A DNA stretch of 32,618 nt from an uncultured Prevotella sp. (GTDB lineage Bacteria > Bacteroidota > Bacteroidia > Bacteroidales > Bacteroidaceae). The position numbers and the translations under genes were made by a program. Location: the NCBI GenBank assembly GCA_900545525.1, contig UQZX01000028.1:1-32618 (forward strand), written 5' to 3'. Below are positions 7,538 through 15,452 of the stretch, one piece after another (within the stretch, counting starts at the first letter, position 1; every line of letters begins with the position of its first letter). The notes under the pieces were generated by a model. That model did not search any database and had not been told where the DNA came from. It saw nothing but the letters and a program-made list of their open reading frames with translations.

Positions 7538-9049
7538 TTATTCGTCCGCAAGTTCACCATTAATGTCCGGTATATCGTCAGTAACAGACAACTTCTGATA
7601 AAGTGACGGCGTCATCCCCGTTACCCTCTTGAACGACGATATGAAATTGGAAGCCGACTTATATCCGACACTTTCGGAAATACCCTGTATGCTGTAATTG
7701 CCGAAGTTGGCGGCATCCATCATACGTTTCATGGCTGCCTTTATCCTATATTCATTGACAAAGGTGCGGAAGTTCTTACCGAAGGTGGTGTTGATGGCTT
7801 GCGACACATAGTTTGTATTCGACCCCGTAAGGCGTGCAAGCATGGCAAGGCTGAACTCAGGATTGCAGAATGTCTCCTCATCTTTCATCACCGCCATGAT
7901 TTTCTTTACCAATATGTCATGACCGGGGAAAGCCTGCGACCTTCCGGATATTTCGTCATCAGCTGTCACCGGTGCCATGTCGCCGGCACGTTCAAGGCTT
8001 ACACGATATTTACGCTCTATCTCCAACAGTTCGCCATTACGCCTGAAAAGAGCCCAATATGCCGAACGCAGCTTCTGCTTTTGCCTGTAAAACACTACCA
8101 CCGCCACTACGGCAGATGTTATGAGCAGTGCGAGCATAACCATTATTATACTCTGCATGCCGTTGATTTTGCGCAGATTGTCTATCGTGGCATCCTTACG
8201 ATGCTTCTCATCAACCTGAAAACCGGTCTTGATTTTAGAGTATTCGTTTATATTGAGCAAAGAGTCGGTATACTTGAAATATTGGTTCTGATAGTAAAGC
8301 GCTTTTTCCTTGTCACCCATCTTGGTGTATATGCGCATCATGCCTTTATAGCAGTCCATGTACAGATATGCCTGTTTCTTGACATGTGCGAGCGAATCGT
8401 ATTTCATAAGACACGACAAGGCAAGCTCAAGGTTGCCCGTCTTCTCGTAGCTAAGATAAAGTTCCGAATAGGCATAGACCTTTATGTCGCCGGGCATGTG
8501 ATACTTGTCTACCATGTTTATCGCCATCTGCATATATCTGATTTTTGCACCGTCGTCACCACGGCACCCGGCAATAAACCCCTTGTTGAAATAATAATAA
8601 TATGCCTGTTTGCCTTTATCTGTCACCTTAAGCTTTCCGACCTTCTCGTTATAGTCCTCTGCAACATCCACTTCCTTCAGATAACAGGCTGCCCCAACCA
8701 TATTGTTGAGTATCATAAACTGCATCTCCGCATCACCTTTCTCAACGCTCAGATGATACCCACGGCGGTATATCTCAAGAGCCTGGGCAAAGTCGGAGTA
8801 GACGGAGTATACCCCGCCGACGTTGTAAAAAGCCGTAATAAGTTCAGTGGTATCCTTCTTCTCGAGCCTGTCCTCAATCTTTATATATTCGAGAAGTTTT
8901 GAAAGTCCCGTGTTATAGTCATTGCGGTGGAGGGCTTGACGGCCTTCATTATATAACCGCCGGGCATGTTCCGCCACATTCATCCTTTCTCCCGCAACGG
9001 CAGTAGAGGCACAGAACAGCAGCAGTAACACTACAACACGGATAGCCAT
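7538..9049 (-). CDS. Membrane-anchored TPR/AraC-type regulator
   Basis: The 503-residue protein has a signal peptide (about 1-19), an external helical region with TPR-like repeats (about 25-270), one membrane segment at about 300-321 (IIMVMLALLITSAVVAVVVF), a short cytosolic coiled stretch, and a C-terminal AraC-type DNA-binding domain at about 382-487 (LAMLARLTGSNTNYVSQAIN as the first helix-turn-helix, GISESVGYKSASNFISSFKR as the second). This one-piece sensor and transcription factor layout is common in Bacteroidetes. It lies directly upstream of the protease gene, with 135 bases between, so it may control the protease in response to an external signal. No kinase or receiver domain is present. 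The target and signal are not visible in the sequence. Confidence 0.88.
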   Translation of the reverse strand: MAIRVVVLLLLFCASTAVAGERMNVAEHARRLYNEGRQALHRNDYNTGLSKLLEYIKIEDRLEKKDTTELITAFYNVGGVYSVYSDFAQALEIYRRGYHLSVEKGDAEMQFMILNNMVGAACYLKEVDVAEDYNEKVGKLKVTDKGKQAYYYYFNKGFIAGCRGDDGAKIRYMQMAINMVDKYHMPGDIKVYAYSELYLSYEKTGNLELALSCLMKYDSLAHVKKQAYLYMDCYKGMMRIYTKMGDKEKALYYQNQYFKYTDSLLNINEYSKIKTGFQVDEKHRKDATIDNLRKINGMQSIIMVMLALLITSAVVAVVVFYRQKQKLRSAYWALFRRNGELLEIERKYRVSLERAGDMAPVTADDEISGRSQAFPGHDILVKKIMAVMKDEETFCNPEFSLAMLARLTGSNTNYVSQAINTTFGKNFRTFVNEYRIKAAMKRMMDAANFGNYSIQGISESVGYKSASNFISSFKRVTGMTPSLYQKLSVTDDIPDINGELADE

Positions 9050-9071
9050 AATTGTCTGTAATATTTATCCG

Positions 9072-9108
9072 ACACGTGTTATGTTCGGATTTGGAACATA
9101 ACACATGT
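9072..9108. promoter_or_regulatory. Long inverted repeat before the TPR/AraC regulator
   Basis: ACACGTGTTATGTTC (9072-9086) and GAACATAACACATGT (9094-9108) are 15-base arms with a single mismatch and a 7-base spacer. It lies between the stop of glsB (9124) and the start of the regulator (9049). No T run follows it on the minus strand, which argues against a plain terminator and for an operator, but a weak terminator of glsB remains possible. Confidence 0.6.
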
Positions 9109-9123
9109 TAAACCAAGGGCATT

Positions 9124-10113
9124 CTAAATTTCCTTGTATATAATATTGTTCGCTCCCGAGGTAATCTTCAGGGCATCGGGATTTTCCTTTATAAACGAGT
9201 CGATATGGCGGATACGCTTCTGTTCGAGTATCTCGTCCACGGCAATAAGTATTCCCGTCTCCTCCACATCACCAAATCCGTAGTTGATAGCCGTGCCGAA
9301 CATCTTCATCGTCGGGCTGAGGCTCATGTAGGCATTGACCAGCGGCGGAATGTTATACCCCATTTTACGTATCTCCGTATTCAATATGCGATAGTCCGAC
9401 TTGAATGTCTTTTCACAGAAAAGAGCCTCCAATTCGCGGCTATCGGTCTCTATTTTGAGCGGTTTCATCGGTATAATAAGGTTTTCGGGGTCGTCAAAAT
9501 GCTTCTTGAGGAAATACAAAATCATATCCCTCCCGCGACGTACATACGACGGATACATCGTCATCTTGCCGAAGAAATACTTCACATTGGGCATCACTAC
9601 GGTAAGCGCACCAAGCCCGTCCCAAAGGTTGTCAAGGGCAAAAAGGCTTTTTGAACCCATGCGCGAGCTTTGATATTCAACCGAAACAAACGAACGTCCG
9701 AGTTCTATCGTCTGCGGAAGATATTCTTTCATAAACTTCTCCGAGAAATGGAACATGTGGCTCGTGGCAAGCACAGGCTGCCCGTCGGCATCCACCTCAA
9801 CGTCAGTACCAAGCAGATAGCGGTAGCCCCCGATAATCTCCTCTGCCTCAGGGTTCCACACAATGAGCTGTTTGTAACAGTTGTCCATCGTGTCGAACTC
9901 ATCGATATCCATGCTCTTCCCTGTGCCTCCACCTGCCTCCCGGAAAGCAATCTCGCGCAGACGACCAATCTCTTTCATGACATTCGGCGCGTTATGAGCC
10001 GTAATGACATATATCTCGTTATGGCTTTTGTTGGTCATTCGAAGCTGCTTGTCGGGCGTAAGCTCACTCTTAAGCAGTTCTTTGTCCACAGGTTTTATTA
10101 TCTCTTGTTCCAT
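9124..10113 (-). CDS. glsB: Glycine N-acyltransferase, GlsB/OlsB-like (GNAT fold)
   Basis: The 329-residue protein matches the hemolysin-like GNAT acyltransferases related to OlsB. Recognisable parts are IGRLREIAFREAGGGTG (about 49-65), a block around EEIIGGYRYLLG, and ELGRSFV followed by ALDNLWDGLG. In Bacteroides thetaiotaomicron GlsB adds a 3-hydroxy fatty acid to the amino group of glycine, the first step of glycine-lipid synthesis, and works with the O-acyltransferase GlsA. Here glsA lies immediately upstream on the same strand, 72 bases away, which supports this assignment over a general GNAT enzyme. There is no signal peptide or membrane segment, so it acts in the cytosol or at the inner face of the membrane with acyl-ACP. 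The substrate is inferred from family and pairing. Confidence 0.82.
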   Translation of the reverse strand: MEQEIIKPVDKELLKSELTPDKQLRMTNKSHNEIYVITAHNAPNVMKEIGRLREIAFREAGGGTGKSMDIDEFDTMDNCYKQLIVWNPEAEEIIGGYRYLLGTDVEVDADGQPVLATSHMFHFSEKFMKEYLPQTIELGRSFVSVEYQSSRMGSKSLFALDNLWDGLGALTVVMPNVKYFFGKMTMYPSYVRRGRDMILYFLKKHFDDPENLIIPMKPLKIETDSRELEALFCEKTFKSDYRILNTEIRKMGYNIPPLVNAYMSLSPTMKMFGTAINYGFGDVEETGILIAVDEILEQKRIRHIDSFIKENPDALKITSGANNIIYKEI

Positions 10114-10185
10114 CTTTTATTATGAAAGTTATTGTCGTATGTAAAGAATCTCAAAATAATCAGCCATTCCGCAAAGCGTCTCCAG

Positions 10186-11013
10186 CTAAAGCTCATATAC
10201 CTTCTCACGTACAAAAGCAGCCCATTCCATCGGTGTTTTTGTTTTGTCAAACGTCTGCCAAGGTATCGGTTTACCTATAGAAACGCGGAAAGTCTTGTGC
10301 ACGTTTTTATACATTTCATCGACAAGAAACAGCATTGCTATGTTGAATTTTATGCCCATAGCCTTACATATATTGGCAAGCCGGTAGAAGAAATCGGAGT
10401 TTTGCCCTCCAAAGTGTATGGGCACGACATCACGGCCGGTCTCCACGCTCTTTGTTATAAAAGTCTTTTTCCATTCCAAATCGCGTATCTGTCCGTCCCT
10501 GCGCCGTGAACAAATACCGGCAGGGAACATAAGCATGTGCGTATCGCTCTTGAACCCTGCCTCGACCATTGCAGGGAAGTTACGGCTCTGACTGCCGGTC
10601 TTGTTTATCGGTATACACACCGGGGCAAGTCCCGGGAGGTTCATCAGCAGGTCGTTGACAAGATACCTGAAGCGTCCGTCGTAGTGGCGTCCTATAATGG
10701 CACCGAGCGCCACTCCGTCTATACCGCCGAGCGGATGATTGCTCACAAATGTATAAAGTCTGCCGTCGTTCTTGTCCGGAAGGTTCTCCATACCCTCCAC
10801 CTCAAGGTTCATGTCGAGATATCTCACACATTCCTCAAGCCAGTCAACGCCTGTCAGATGACGGCTGTCAAAAAGATAACGGTTAACCTCGTCCTGATGA
10901 ATAATCCGCTTTAGCCAGCTTATAACAGGCTTCGGGACAAAACGTGCCTTATCGCCCATCTTGCTTCTCAAGATATTCTCGATGTCAATCGTTTTCTTTT
11001 CAATATTTTTCAT
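10186..11013 (-). CDS. glsA: O-acyltransferase, PlsC-like, GlsA type
   Basis: I place the start at the ATG at 11013, giving MKNIEKKTIDIENI and 275 residues; the frame stays open upstream to 11127, but the promoter element at 11034-11041 lies inside that extension, which argues against it. The acyltransferase block is at about 90-100, SNHPLGGIDG, where His93 and Asp99 are five residues apart rather than the usual four. FPAG (163-166) replaces the usual FPEG. Related Bacteroidetes proteins carry these same variants as far as I recall. GlsA would add a second fatty acid to the hydroxyl of N-acylglycine made by GlsB. The adjacent glsB supports this over lysophosphatidate acylation. Confidence 0.8.
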   Translation of the reverse strand: MKNIEKKTIDIENILRSKMGDKARFVPKPVISWLKRIIHQDEVNRYLFDSRHLTGVDWLEECVRYLDMNLEVEGMENLPDKNDGRLYTFVSNHPLGGIDGVALGAIIGRHYDGRFRYLVNDLLMNLPGLAPVCIPINKTGSQSRNFPAMVEAGFKSDTHMLMFPAGICSRRRDGQIRDLEWKKTFITKSVETGRDVVPIHFGGQNSDFFYRLANICKAMGIKFNIAMLFLVDEMYKNVHKTFRVSIGKPIPWQTFDKTKTPMEWAAFVREKVYEL

Positions 11014-11033
11014 ATTCCCGTTTAAAAGACATG

Positions 11034-11041
11034 CAAAAATA
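11034..11041 (-). promoter_or_regulatory. -7 promoter element of glsA-glsB
   Basis: TATTTTTG on the minus strand matches TAnnTTTG and lies 20 bases before the chosen glsA start. The -33 region reads only TGTTTT. The position supports the shorter glsA reading frame. Confidence 0.5.
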
Positions 11042-11115
11042 AGCCATTTTTTTCTAAAACACCCTTTTTTAGCCAAAAGATATACGTTTTTTACACTTTT
11101 TACTACAAATGTTTG

Positions 11116-11259
11116 ATGATTTGGCACTATCAGGTTTCAGGTTGTAAGACAGGAGGGGACGCCAAAGCTCATCGCCGCACCGCAAGAAAGACCGTCCGCT
11201 ACACATATCCTCAACCTTTACAGAAGCGCAACGCGACCTTGACAAACATCAAAAAATAA
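11116..11259 (+). other. 47-codon open frame in the glsA-mraZ gap, coding doubtful
   Basis: An ATG at 11116 opens 47 codons ending at 11259, encoding a basic peptide (begins MIWHYQVSGCKTGGDAKA). The stretch is clearly more GC-rich than the AT-rich flanks on each side. It has no recognisable domain and no ribosome-binding site. It may be a small gene, part of an intergenic repeat or a long leader. The remainder of the 11014-11357 gap holds the glsA promoter on the left and the MraZ operator and promoter on the right. Confidence 0.2.
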
Positions 11260-11286
11260 GAAAATGCAGTGTGATTTGACATTTTT

Positions 11287-11310
11287 GTGGGGCAAAGTGG
11301 TGAAGTGTGG
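11287..11310 (+). promoter_or_regulatory. MraZ operator, three GTGG boxes
   Basis: GTGG occurs at 11287-11290, 11297-11300 and 11307-11310, exactly 10 bases apart, with the middle box inside AAAGTGG. Known MraZ operators consist of three or more short G-rich boxes (TGGGN in E. coli, AAAGTG in Mycoplasma) at this same 10-base period. The array ends 11 bases before the -7 element, overlapping where the -33 element would be, so bound MraZ would block the promoter. Confidence 0.7.
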
Positions 11311-11321
11311 TGAATTTTAAC

Positions 11322-11329
11322 TACCTTTG
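11322..11329 (+). promoter_or_regulatory. -7 promoter element of the dcw cluster
   Basis: TACCTTTG matches TAnnTTTG and sits 28 bases before the mraZ start. No TTTG is visible 19-21 bases upstream; the MraZ boxes occupy that place. Confidence 0.65.
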
Positions 11330-11357
11330 AAGCCACATTCTTTATAAAGATGTACGT

Positions 11358-11825
11358 ATGCGTTTTTTAGGTAACATAGAGGCAAAGACCGACGCCAAGG
11401 GGCGTGCGTTTCTCCCTGCGACATTCAGAAAAGTGTTGCAGGCGTCGGGAGCGGAAGGACTGGTGATGCGCAAAGATGTCCACCAGCCCTGTCTTGTGCT
11501 GTATCCCGAGGCGGTATGGAACGAGCAGATGGACCTTTTGCGCTCACGCCTGAACCGCTGGGACCGCGAGCAGCAAAAGATATTCCGCCAGTTTGTCTCG
11601 GATGCCGAATTAGTGACGCTCGACGGCAACGGCCGTTTCCTGATACCTAAAAGATACCTTAAGCTGGCAGACATATCGCAGGCAATAAAGTTCATCGGCA
11701 TGGGCGACACCATAGAGATATGGAGCAACGAAAAGACCGAAGCGCCTTTCATGGAGCCTGACGAGTTCGGCATGGCGCTGGAAAGAATTATGGGCATGGA
11801 CAACGGAAGTAAGGATATGCCATAA
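11358..11825 (+). CDS. mraZ: Transcriptional regulator MraZ
   Basis: The 155-residue protein has the two MraZ/AbrB-like halves, each with the DxxGR motif: D12-AK-GR16 in TDAKGRAFLPATFRKVL and D89-GN-GR93 in DGNGRFLIPKRYLKLADI. The family forms ring-shaped oligomers that bind repeated boxes upstream of their own gene and repress the division and wall cluster. The three GTGG boxes at 11287-11310 fit this. It is the first gene of the cluster; rsmH follows after 64 bases. Confidence 0.97.
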   Translation: MRFLGNIEAKTDAKGRAFLPATFRKVLQASGAEGLVMRKDVHQPCLVLYPEAVWNEQMDLLRSRLNRWDREQQKIFRQFVSDAELVTLDGNGRFLIPKRYLKLADISQAIKFIGMGDTIEIWSNEKTEAPFMEPDEFGMALERIMGMDNGSKDMP

Positions 11826-11889
11826 ATGCACTCTTTACAACACACACCGGATTACTTTTTCACAAGAAACTTCATTAAGGAAAGACAAC

Positions 11890-12852
11890 ATGGCAATCAA
11901 AGCTGAAACATATCACGTACCTGTACTGAAAGACGAAAGCATCGACGGACTTTGCATAAGGAAAGGCGGAATATATGCAGACGTGACTTTCGGGGGCGGA
12001 GGACACAGCCGCGAGATACTCGCAAGACTCGGCGGCACGGGACATTTGTACAGCTTTGACCAGGATGCCGACGCTGAAAGAAACATCGCATGCACAGGCG
12101 GGAACATGGAAGACACAGCAGGAGAGGGAATGATAATGGTTCCGGAAAACTTCACTTTTGTAAGAAGCAACTTCAGATACATAAAGAACTGGATGCGCTA
12201 TTATGACGTGGAAGGACTTGACGGGCTTCTTGCCGACCTCGGAGTGTCGAGCCACCACCTCGATGATGAGACACGCGGATTTTCTTTCAGGTTCGATGCG
12301 CCGCTGGACATGAGGATGAACAAGAGAGCCGGAATGACAGCTGCCGATGTGCTGAACCAATATGACGAGGAAAGGCTGGCTGATGTCTTCTACCTGTACG
12401 GCGAGCTTAAAAATGCAAGAAAAATTGCATCCGCCATTGTAAAGGCAAGGGAAGAAGACAAGATTGCCACAACGCAAGACCTTACAGGCATAGCAGCCGG
12501 GCTTTTCAGCCGTGAGAGGGAAAAGAAAGAAATGGCAAAGCTTTTTCAGGCACTGCGCATAGAGGTGAACCACGAAATGGATGCATTGAGGGACATGCTG
12601 ACATCCGCTGCAGAACTGCTGAAGCCAGGAGGACGCCTGTCGGTAATCACATATCACAGCCTTGAAGACCGTATGGTGAAGAACATCATAAAGACCGGCA
12701 ATATAGAGGGCAAGGTGAAGCAAGACTTCTTCGGACGTATCGAGGCTCCTTTCAAGACGGTGAACAACAAGGTGATAGTGCCGGGAACAGAAGAGCAGGA
12801 ACGTAATCCCAGAAGCAGAAGCGCAAAACTAAGAATTGCAGAGAAAGTATGA
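11890..12852 (+). CDS. rsmH: 16S rRNA (cytosine-1402-N4) methyltransferase RsmH
   Basis: The 320-residue protein carries the RsmH opening HVPVLKDESIDGL, the SAM-binding loop DVTFGGGGHSREIL (31-44), GLLADLGVSSHHLDD, and the end block ITYHSLEDRMVK. It methylates N4 of C1402 in the ribosomal P site, using S-adenosylmethionine. The length agrees with the family (about 300-320). The stop overlaps the start of the next gene by four bases (ATGA), so translation is probably coupled. Confidence 0.97.
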   Translation: MAIKAETYHVPVLKDESIDGLCIRKGGIYADVTFGGGGHSREILARLGGTGHLYSFDQDADAERNIACTGGNMEDTAGEGMIMVPENFTFVRSNFRYIKNWMRYYDVEGLDGLLADLGVSSHHLDDETRGFSFRFDAPLDMRMNKRAGMTAADVLNQYDEERLADVFYLYGELKNARKIASAIVKAREEDKIATTQDLTGIAAGLFSREREKKEMAKLFQALRIEVNHEMDALRDMLTSAAELLKPGGRLSVITYHSLEDRMVKNIIKTGNIEGKVKQDFFGRIEAPFKTVNNKVIVPGTEEQERNPRSRSAKLRIAEKV

Positions 12853-13283
12853 AAAAAGAGGAAATAAAGGAAAAGAAAGAGCAGGACGAGATAAAAATGC
12901 GCGCCGAGCTGCAACATGCCATAAGGGAGCAGGCGAGAGAGGACGAACAGGAGCAGTCAAGGAACTTCACCCTTCGCAAAATTCTCGGCGGCGACTTCCT
13001 TACGGCGAGGATGATAAGGCAGCAGATAGGACTGATACTGCTCATCGTTTTCTTCATCATCATCTATATATCAAACCGCTACAGCTGTGACAAGGACCTG
13101 ATAGAGATAGACAGGCTAAACAAAGAACTGCTGGACGCAAAGTTCAGGGCATTGTCAAGCTCAAGTGAGCTTACGGAGAGATGCCGTGAAAGCAATGTGC
13201 TGCAAATGTTGAAGAACAATAAGGACAGCATACTGAAAATACCAAGTCAACCACCATATATAATAAACATTCCGGAAAAATGA
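12849..13283 (+). CDS. ftsL: FtsL-like division protein
   Basis: This 144-residue protein has a long charged cytosolic region (1-58, rich in Glu, Lys and Arg), one membrane segment at about 59-76 (IGLILLIVFFIIIYISNR), and a periplasmic coiled-coil-like helix (about 80-125). That topology and the position between rsmH and ftsI are those of FtsL, which bridges FtsQ and the FtsW/FtsI synthase. Sequence similarity in this family is too low for identification by sequence alone, so the call rests mainly on topology and position. The N-terminal cytosolic part is longer than in E. coli FtsL. The gene overlaps both neighbours by four bases. Confidence 0.85.
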   Translation: MKKEEIKEKKEQDEIKMRAELQHAIREQAREDEQEQSRNFTLRKILGGDFLTARMIRQQIGLILLIVFFIIIYISNRYSCDKDLIEIDRLNKELLDAKFRALSSSSELTERCRESNVLQMLKNNKDSILKIPSQPPYIINIPEK

Positions 13284-15433
13284 GCAGTCAGTTTGAACGA
13301 AAAAAGATAATTCCACGGTATAAGATATTCGCATATCTCATGCTGGTCATCGGCATTGTAATATTATGCAAGGCTTTGTGGATTTCAACGGTGGAACGCG
13401 AATACTGGACACAAGTGTCGTCGAGGCTCAAGAAAGACAGTGTCGAGATAAGTCCGGTGAGGGGAAACATCCTGAGCTGCGACGGAAGACTGATGGCAAG
13501 CTCGCTGCCCGAATTCAAGCTCTTTATGGACTTCAAGGCAGGGGGAGAAAAGAAAGACTCTCTTTGGAACGTGAAGATAGACAGCATCTGCGAGGGTCTT
13601 CATGAGATATTCCCCGAGAAATCGGCAGCCGAGTTCAAGGCTCATCTTGAGGAAGGACACAAGAAAATGAGCCAAAACTGGCCCATCTGGCACAAGCGTG
13701 TGCCATACGACATATACTCGCAGGTAAAGAAACTGCCCGTGTTCAACCTGCCGAAGTTCAAAGGGGGATTTCATGAATTGGAGTTCAATGCCCGCCAGCG
13801 CCCGTTCGGCTCACTGGCACGACGCACCATAGGCGACATGTTCGGGGCAAAAGATACGGCACGATGTGGTCTGGAACTGTCATACGACTCTATCCTGAGA
13901 GGCAAGAAGGGACTGCTGAAACGCCGCAAGGTGATGAACAAGTATCTGAGCATCACAGAAATGGATGCCATAGACGGGGCTGACATCGTGACGACGATAG
14001 ACGTAGGAATGCAGGATCTTGCCGAGCGCGCCGTGATAGACGAGCTGAGAGAAATAAACGGCAACGTGGGCGTGGCTATCGTAATGGAAGTGCATACGGG
14101 TGACATCAAGGCAATAGTAAACATGACAAAGTGCAGCGACGGCGAATACCGCGAAGTGAAGAACAACGCCGTGGCTGACCTTCTCGAGCCAGGTTCAGTG
14201 TTCAAGACAGCATCGCTCATGGTTGCACTGGACGACGGTGTGGTTGATACCACATACATGGTGGAGACCGGAAGCGGCATCTGGGACATGTACGGGGCAA
14301 AGATGCGCGACCACAACTGGCACAAGGGCGGATATCAGACCATATCGCTGCCAAGGACACTGGAGGTAAGCTCAAACATCGGAGTAAGCCGCATAATAGA
14401 CCGTTTTTATGGGAAAAATCCGGAAAAGTTTGTCGAGGGCATCAACCGTTTAGGGCTTTCCGCAGACCTGCACCTGCCCTTGGTGGGGGCAACGGCACCG
14501 AGAATACGTATGCCCAAGAAAAACAACAGGGGACAATATGTAAACTGGAGCAAGACCGCCCTGCCGTGGATGAGCATAGGATATGAGACACAGATACCGC
14601 CCATATCGACACTTACGTTTTACAATGCGATAGCAAACAACGGGAAAATGGTACGTCCCCGATTTGTACAAAGAATTGTCAAGGACGGCGAAGTGATACA
14701 GGAATTTCCGACGGAAGTGATAAAGGAGAAAATCTGCAAGGAGAAGACGCTGCACGAAATGCAGACGATACTGGAACATGTCGTCAGTCAGGGACTGGGC
14801 AAGAAAGCCGGTTCACCGTCGTTCAAGGTTGCAGGAAAGACAGGAACGGCACAGGTGTCAAAAGGTGCCGGAGGCTACAAGACGGGCATGACAAACTATC
14901 TGTTGAGCTTTGCCGGATATTTTCCGGCAGACGCTCCGCGATACAGTTGCATCGTGTGCATACAGAAATCGGGACTTCCTGCATCGGGAGGAGGAATGAG
15001 CGGACTGGTGTTCCACAACATTGCAGAAGGCATAATGGCGCAAAGTCTGAAACTGGACGTTGCAGATGCACGGGACAGCACGTCGATATTAATGCCTGAG
15101 GTGAAGAACGGGAACATTCTTGCGGCAGACTATGTGCTGTCGCATCTTGGCATAAAAGCAAACAAAGACTGGAGCGGGAGCTATCTCGACGGCAACCCGA
15201 TATGGGGAACGGCAAAGAGAGAAAAAGATGTCGTGGCGCTGGCAAAGACTCCGGCGTATTCCAAAAACGTTGTCCCGGATGTCAGTGGCATGGGGGCAAG
15301 AGACGCCGTATACCTACTTGAGACACGGGGCGTAAAGGTACGTTTGGCAGGAAGAGGCAAAGTGCACGAACAGAGCCTGACCCCCGGACACCTAATAAGA
15401 AAAGGTGAGACATGTGTACTGAAACTGGATTAA
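13280..15433 (+). CDS. ftsI: Septal peptidoglycan transpeptidase FtsI (class B PBP) with PASTA domain
   Basis: The 717-residue protein has a short cytosolic start, a membrane segment at about 14-32, the N-terminal PBP dimerisation domain, and a transpeptidase domain with the three signature motifs: SVFK (Ser306 nucleophile, Lys309), SSN (364-366) and KTGT (520-523). A single PASTA-like domain ends the protein (about 655-717, beginning VVPDVSGMGARDAVYLLETR). It cross-links septal peptidoglycan with FtsW as partner. The C-terminal PASTA domain is known from other Bacteroidetes and from Spo0VD/PBP2x-type enzymes, and is absent in E. coli FtsI. Its start overlaps the ftsL-like stop by four bases; murE follows after 19 bases. 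Confidence 0.96.
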   Translation: MSSQFERKKIIPRYKIFAYLMLVIGIVILCKALWISTVEREYWTQVSSRLKKDSVEISPVRGNILSCDGRLMASSLPEFKLFMDFKAGGEKKDSLWNVKIDSICEGLHEIFPEKSAAEFKAHLEEGHKKMSQNWPIWHKRVPYDIYSQVKKLPVFNLPKFKGGFHELEFNARQRPFGSLARRTIGDMFGAKDTARCGLELSYDSILRGKKGLLKRRKVMNKYLSITEMDAIDGADIVTTIDVGMQDLAERAVIDELREINGNVGVAIVMEVHTGDIKAIVNMTKCSDGEYREVKNNAVADLLEPGSVFKTASLMVALDDGVVDTTYMVETGSGIWDMYGAKMRDHNWHKGGYQTISLPRTLEVSSNIGVSRIIDRFYGKNPEKFVEGINRLGLSADLHLPLVGATAPRIRMPKKNNRGQYVNWSKTALPWMSIGYETQIPPISTLTFYNAIANNGKMVRPRFVQRIVKDGEVIQEFPTEVIKEKICKEKTLHEMQTILEHVVSQGLGKKAGSPSFKVAGKTGTAQVSKGAGGYKTGMTNYLLSFAGYFPADAPRYSCIVCIQKSGLPASGGGMSGLVFHNIAEGIMAQSLKLDVADARDSTSILMPEVKNGNILAADYVLSHLGIKANKDWSGSYLDGNPIWGTAKREKDVVALAKTPAYSKNVVPDVSGMGARDAVYLLETRGVKVRLAGRGKVHEQSLTPGHLIRKGETCVLKLD

Positions 15434-15452
15434 GAATATAAAGCGATATACT

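Noticed and set aside
7799..8902. Plus-strand open frame of 367 codons opposite the TPR/AraC regulator
   Set aside because: The opposite strand has clear TPR, membrane and AraC features; this frame is compositionally odd (rich in His, Tyr, Val) and has no family.
11875..12723. Minus-strand open frame of 282 codons opposite rsmH
   Set aside because: rsmH carries all expected motifs on the plus strand; the antisense frame has no motif.
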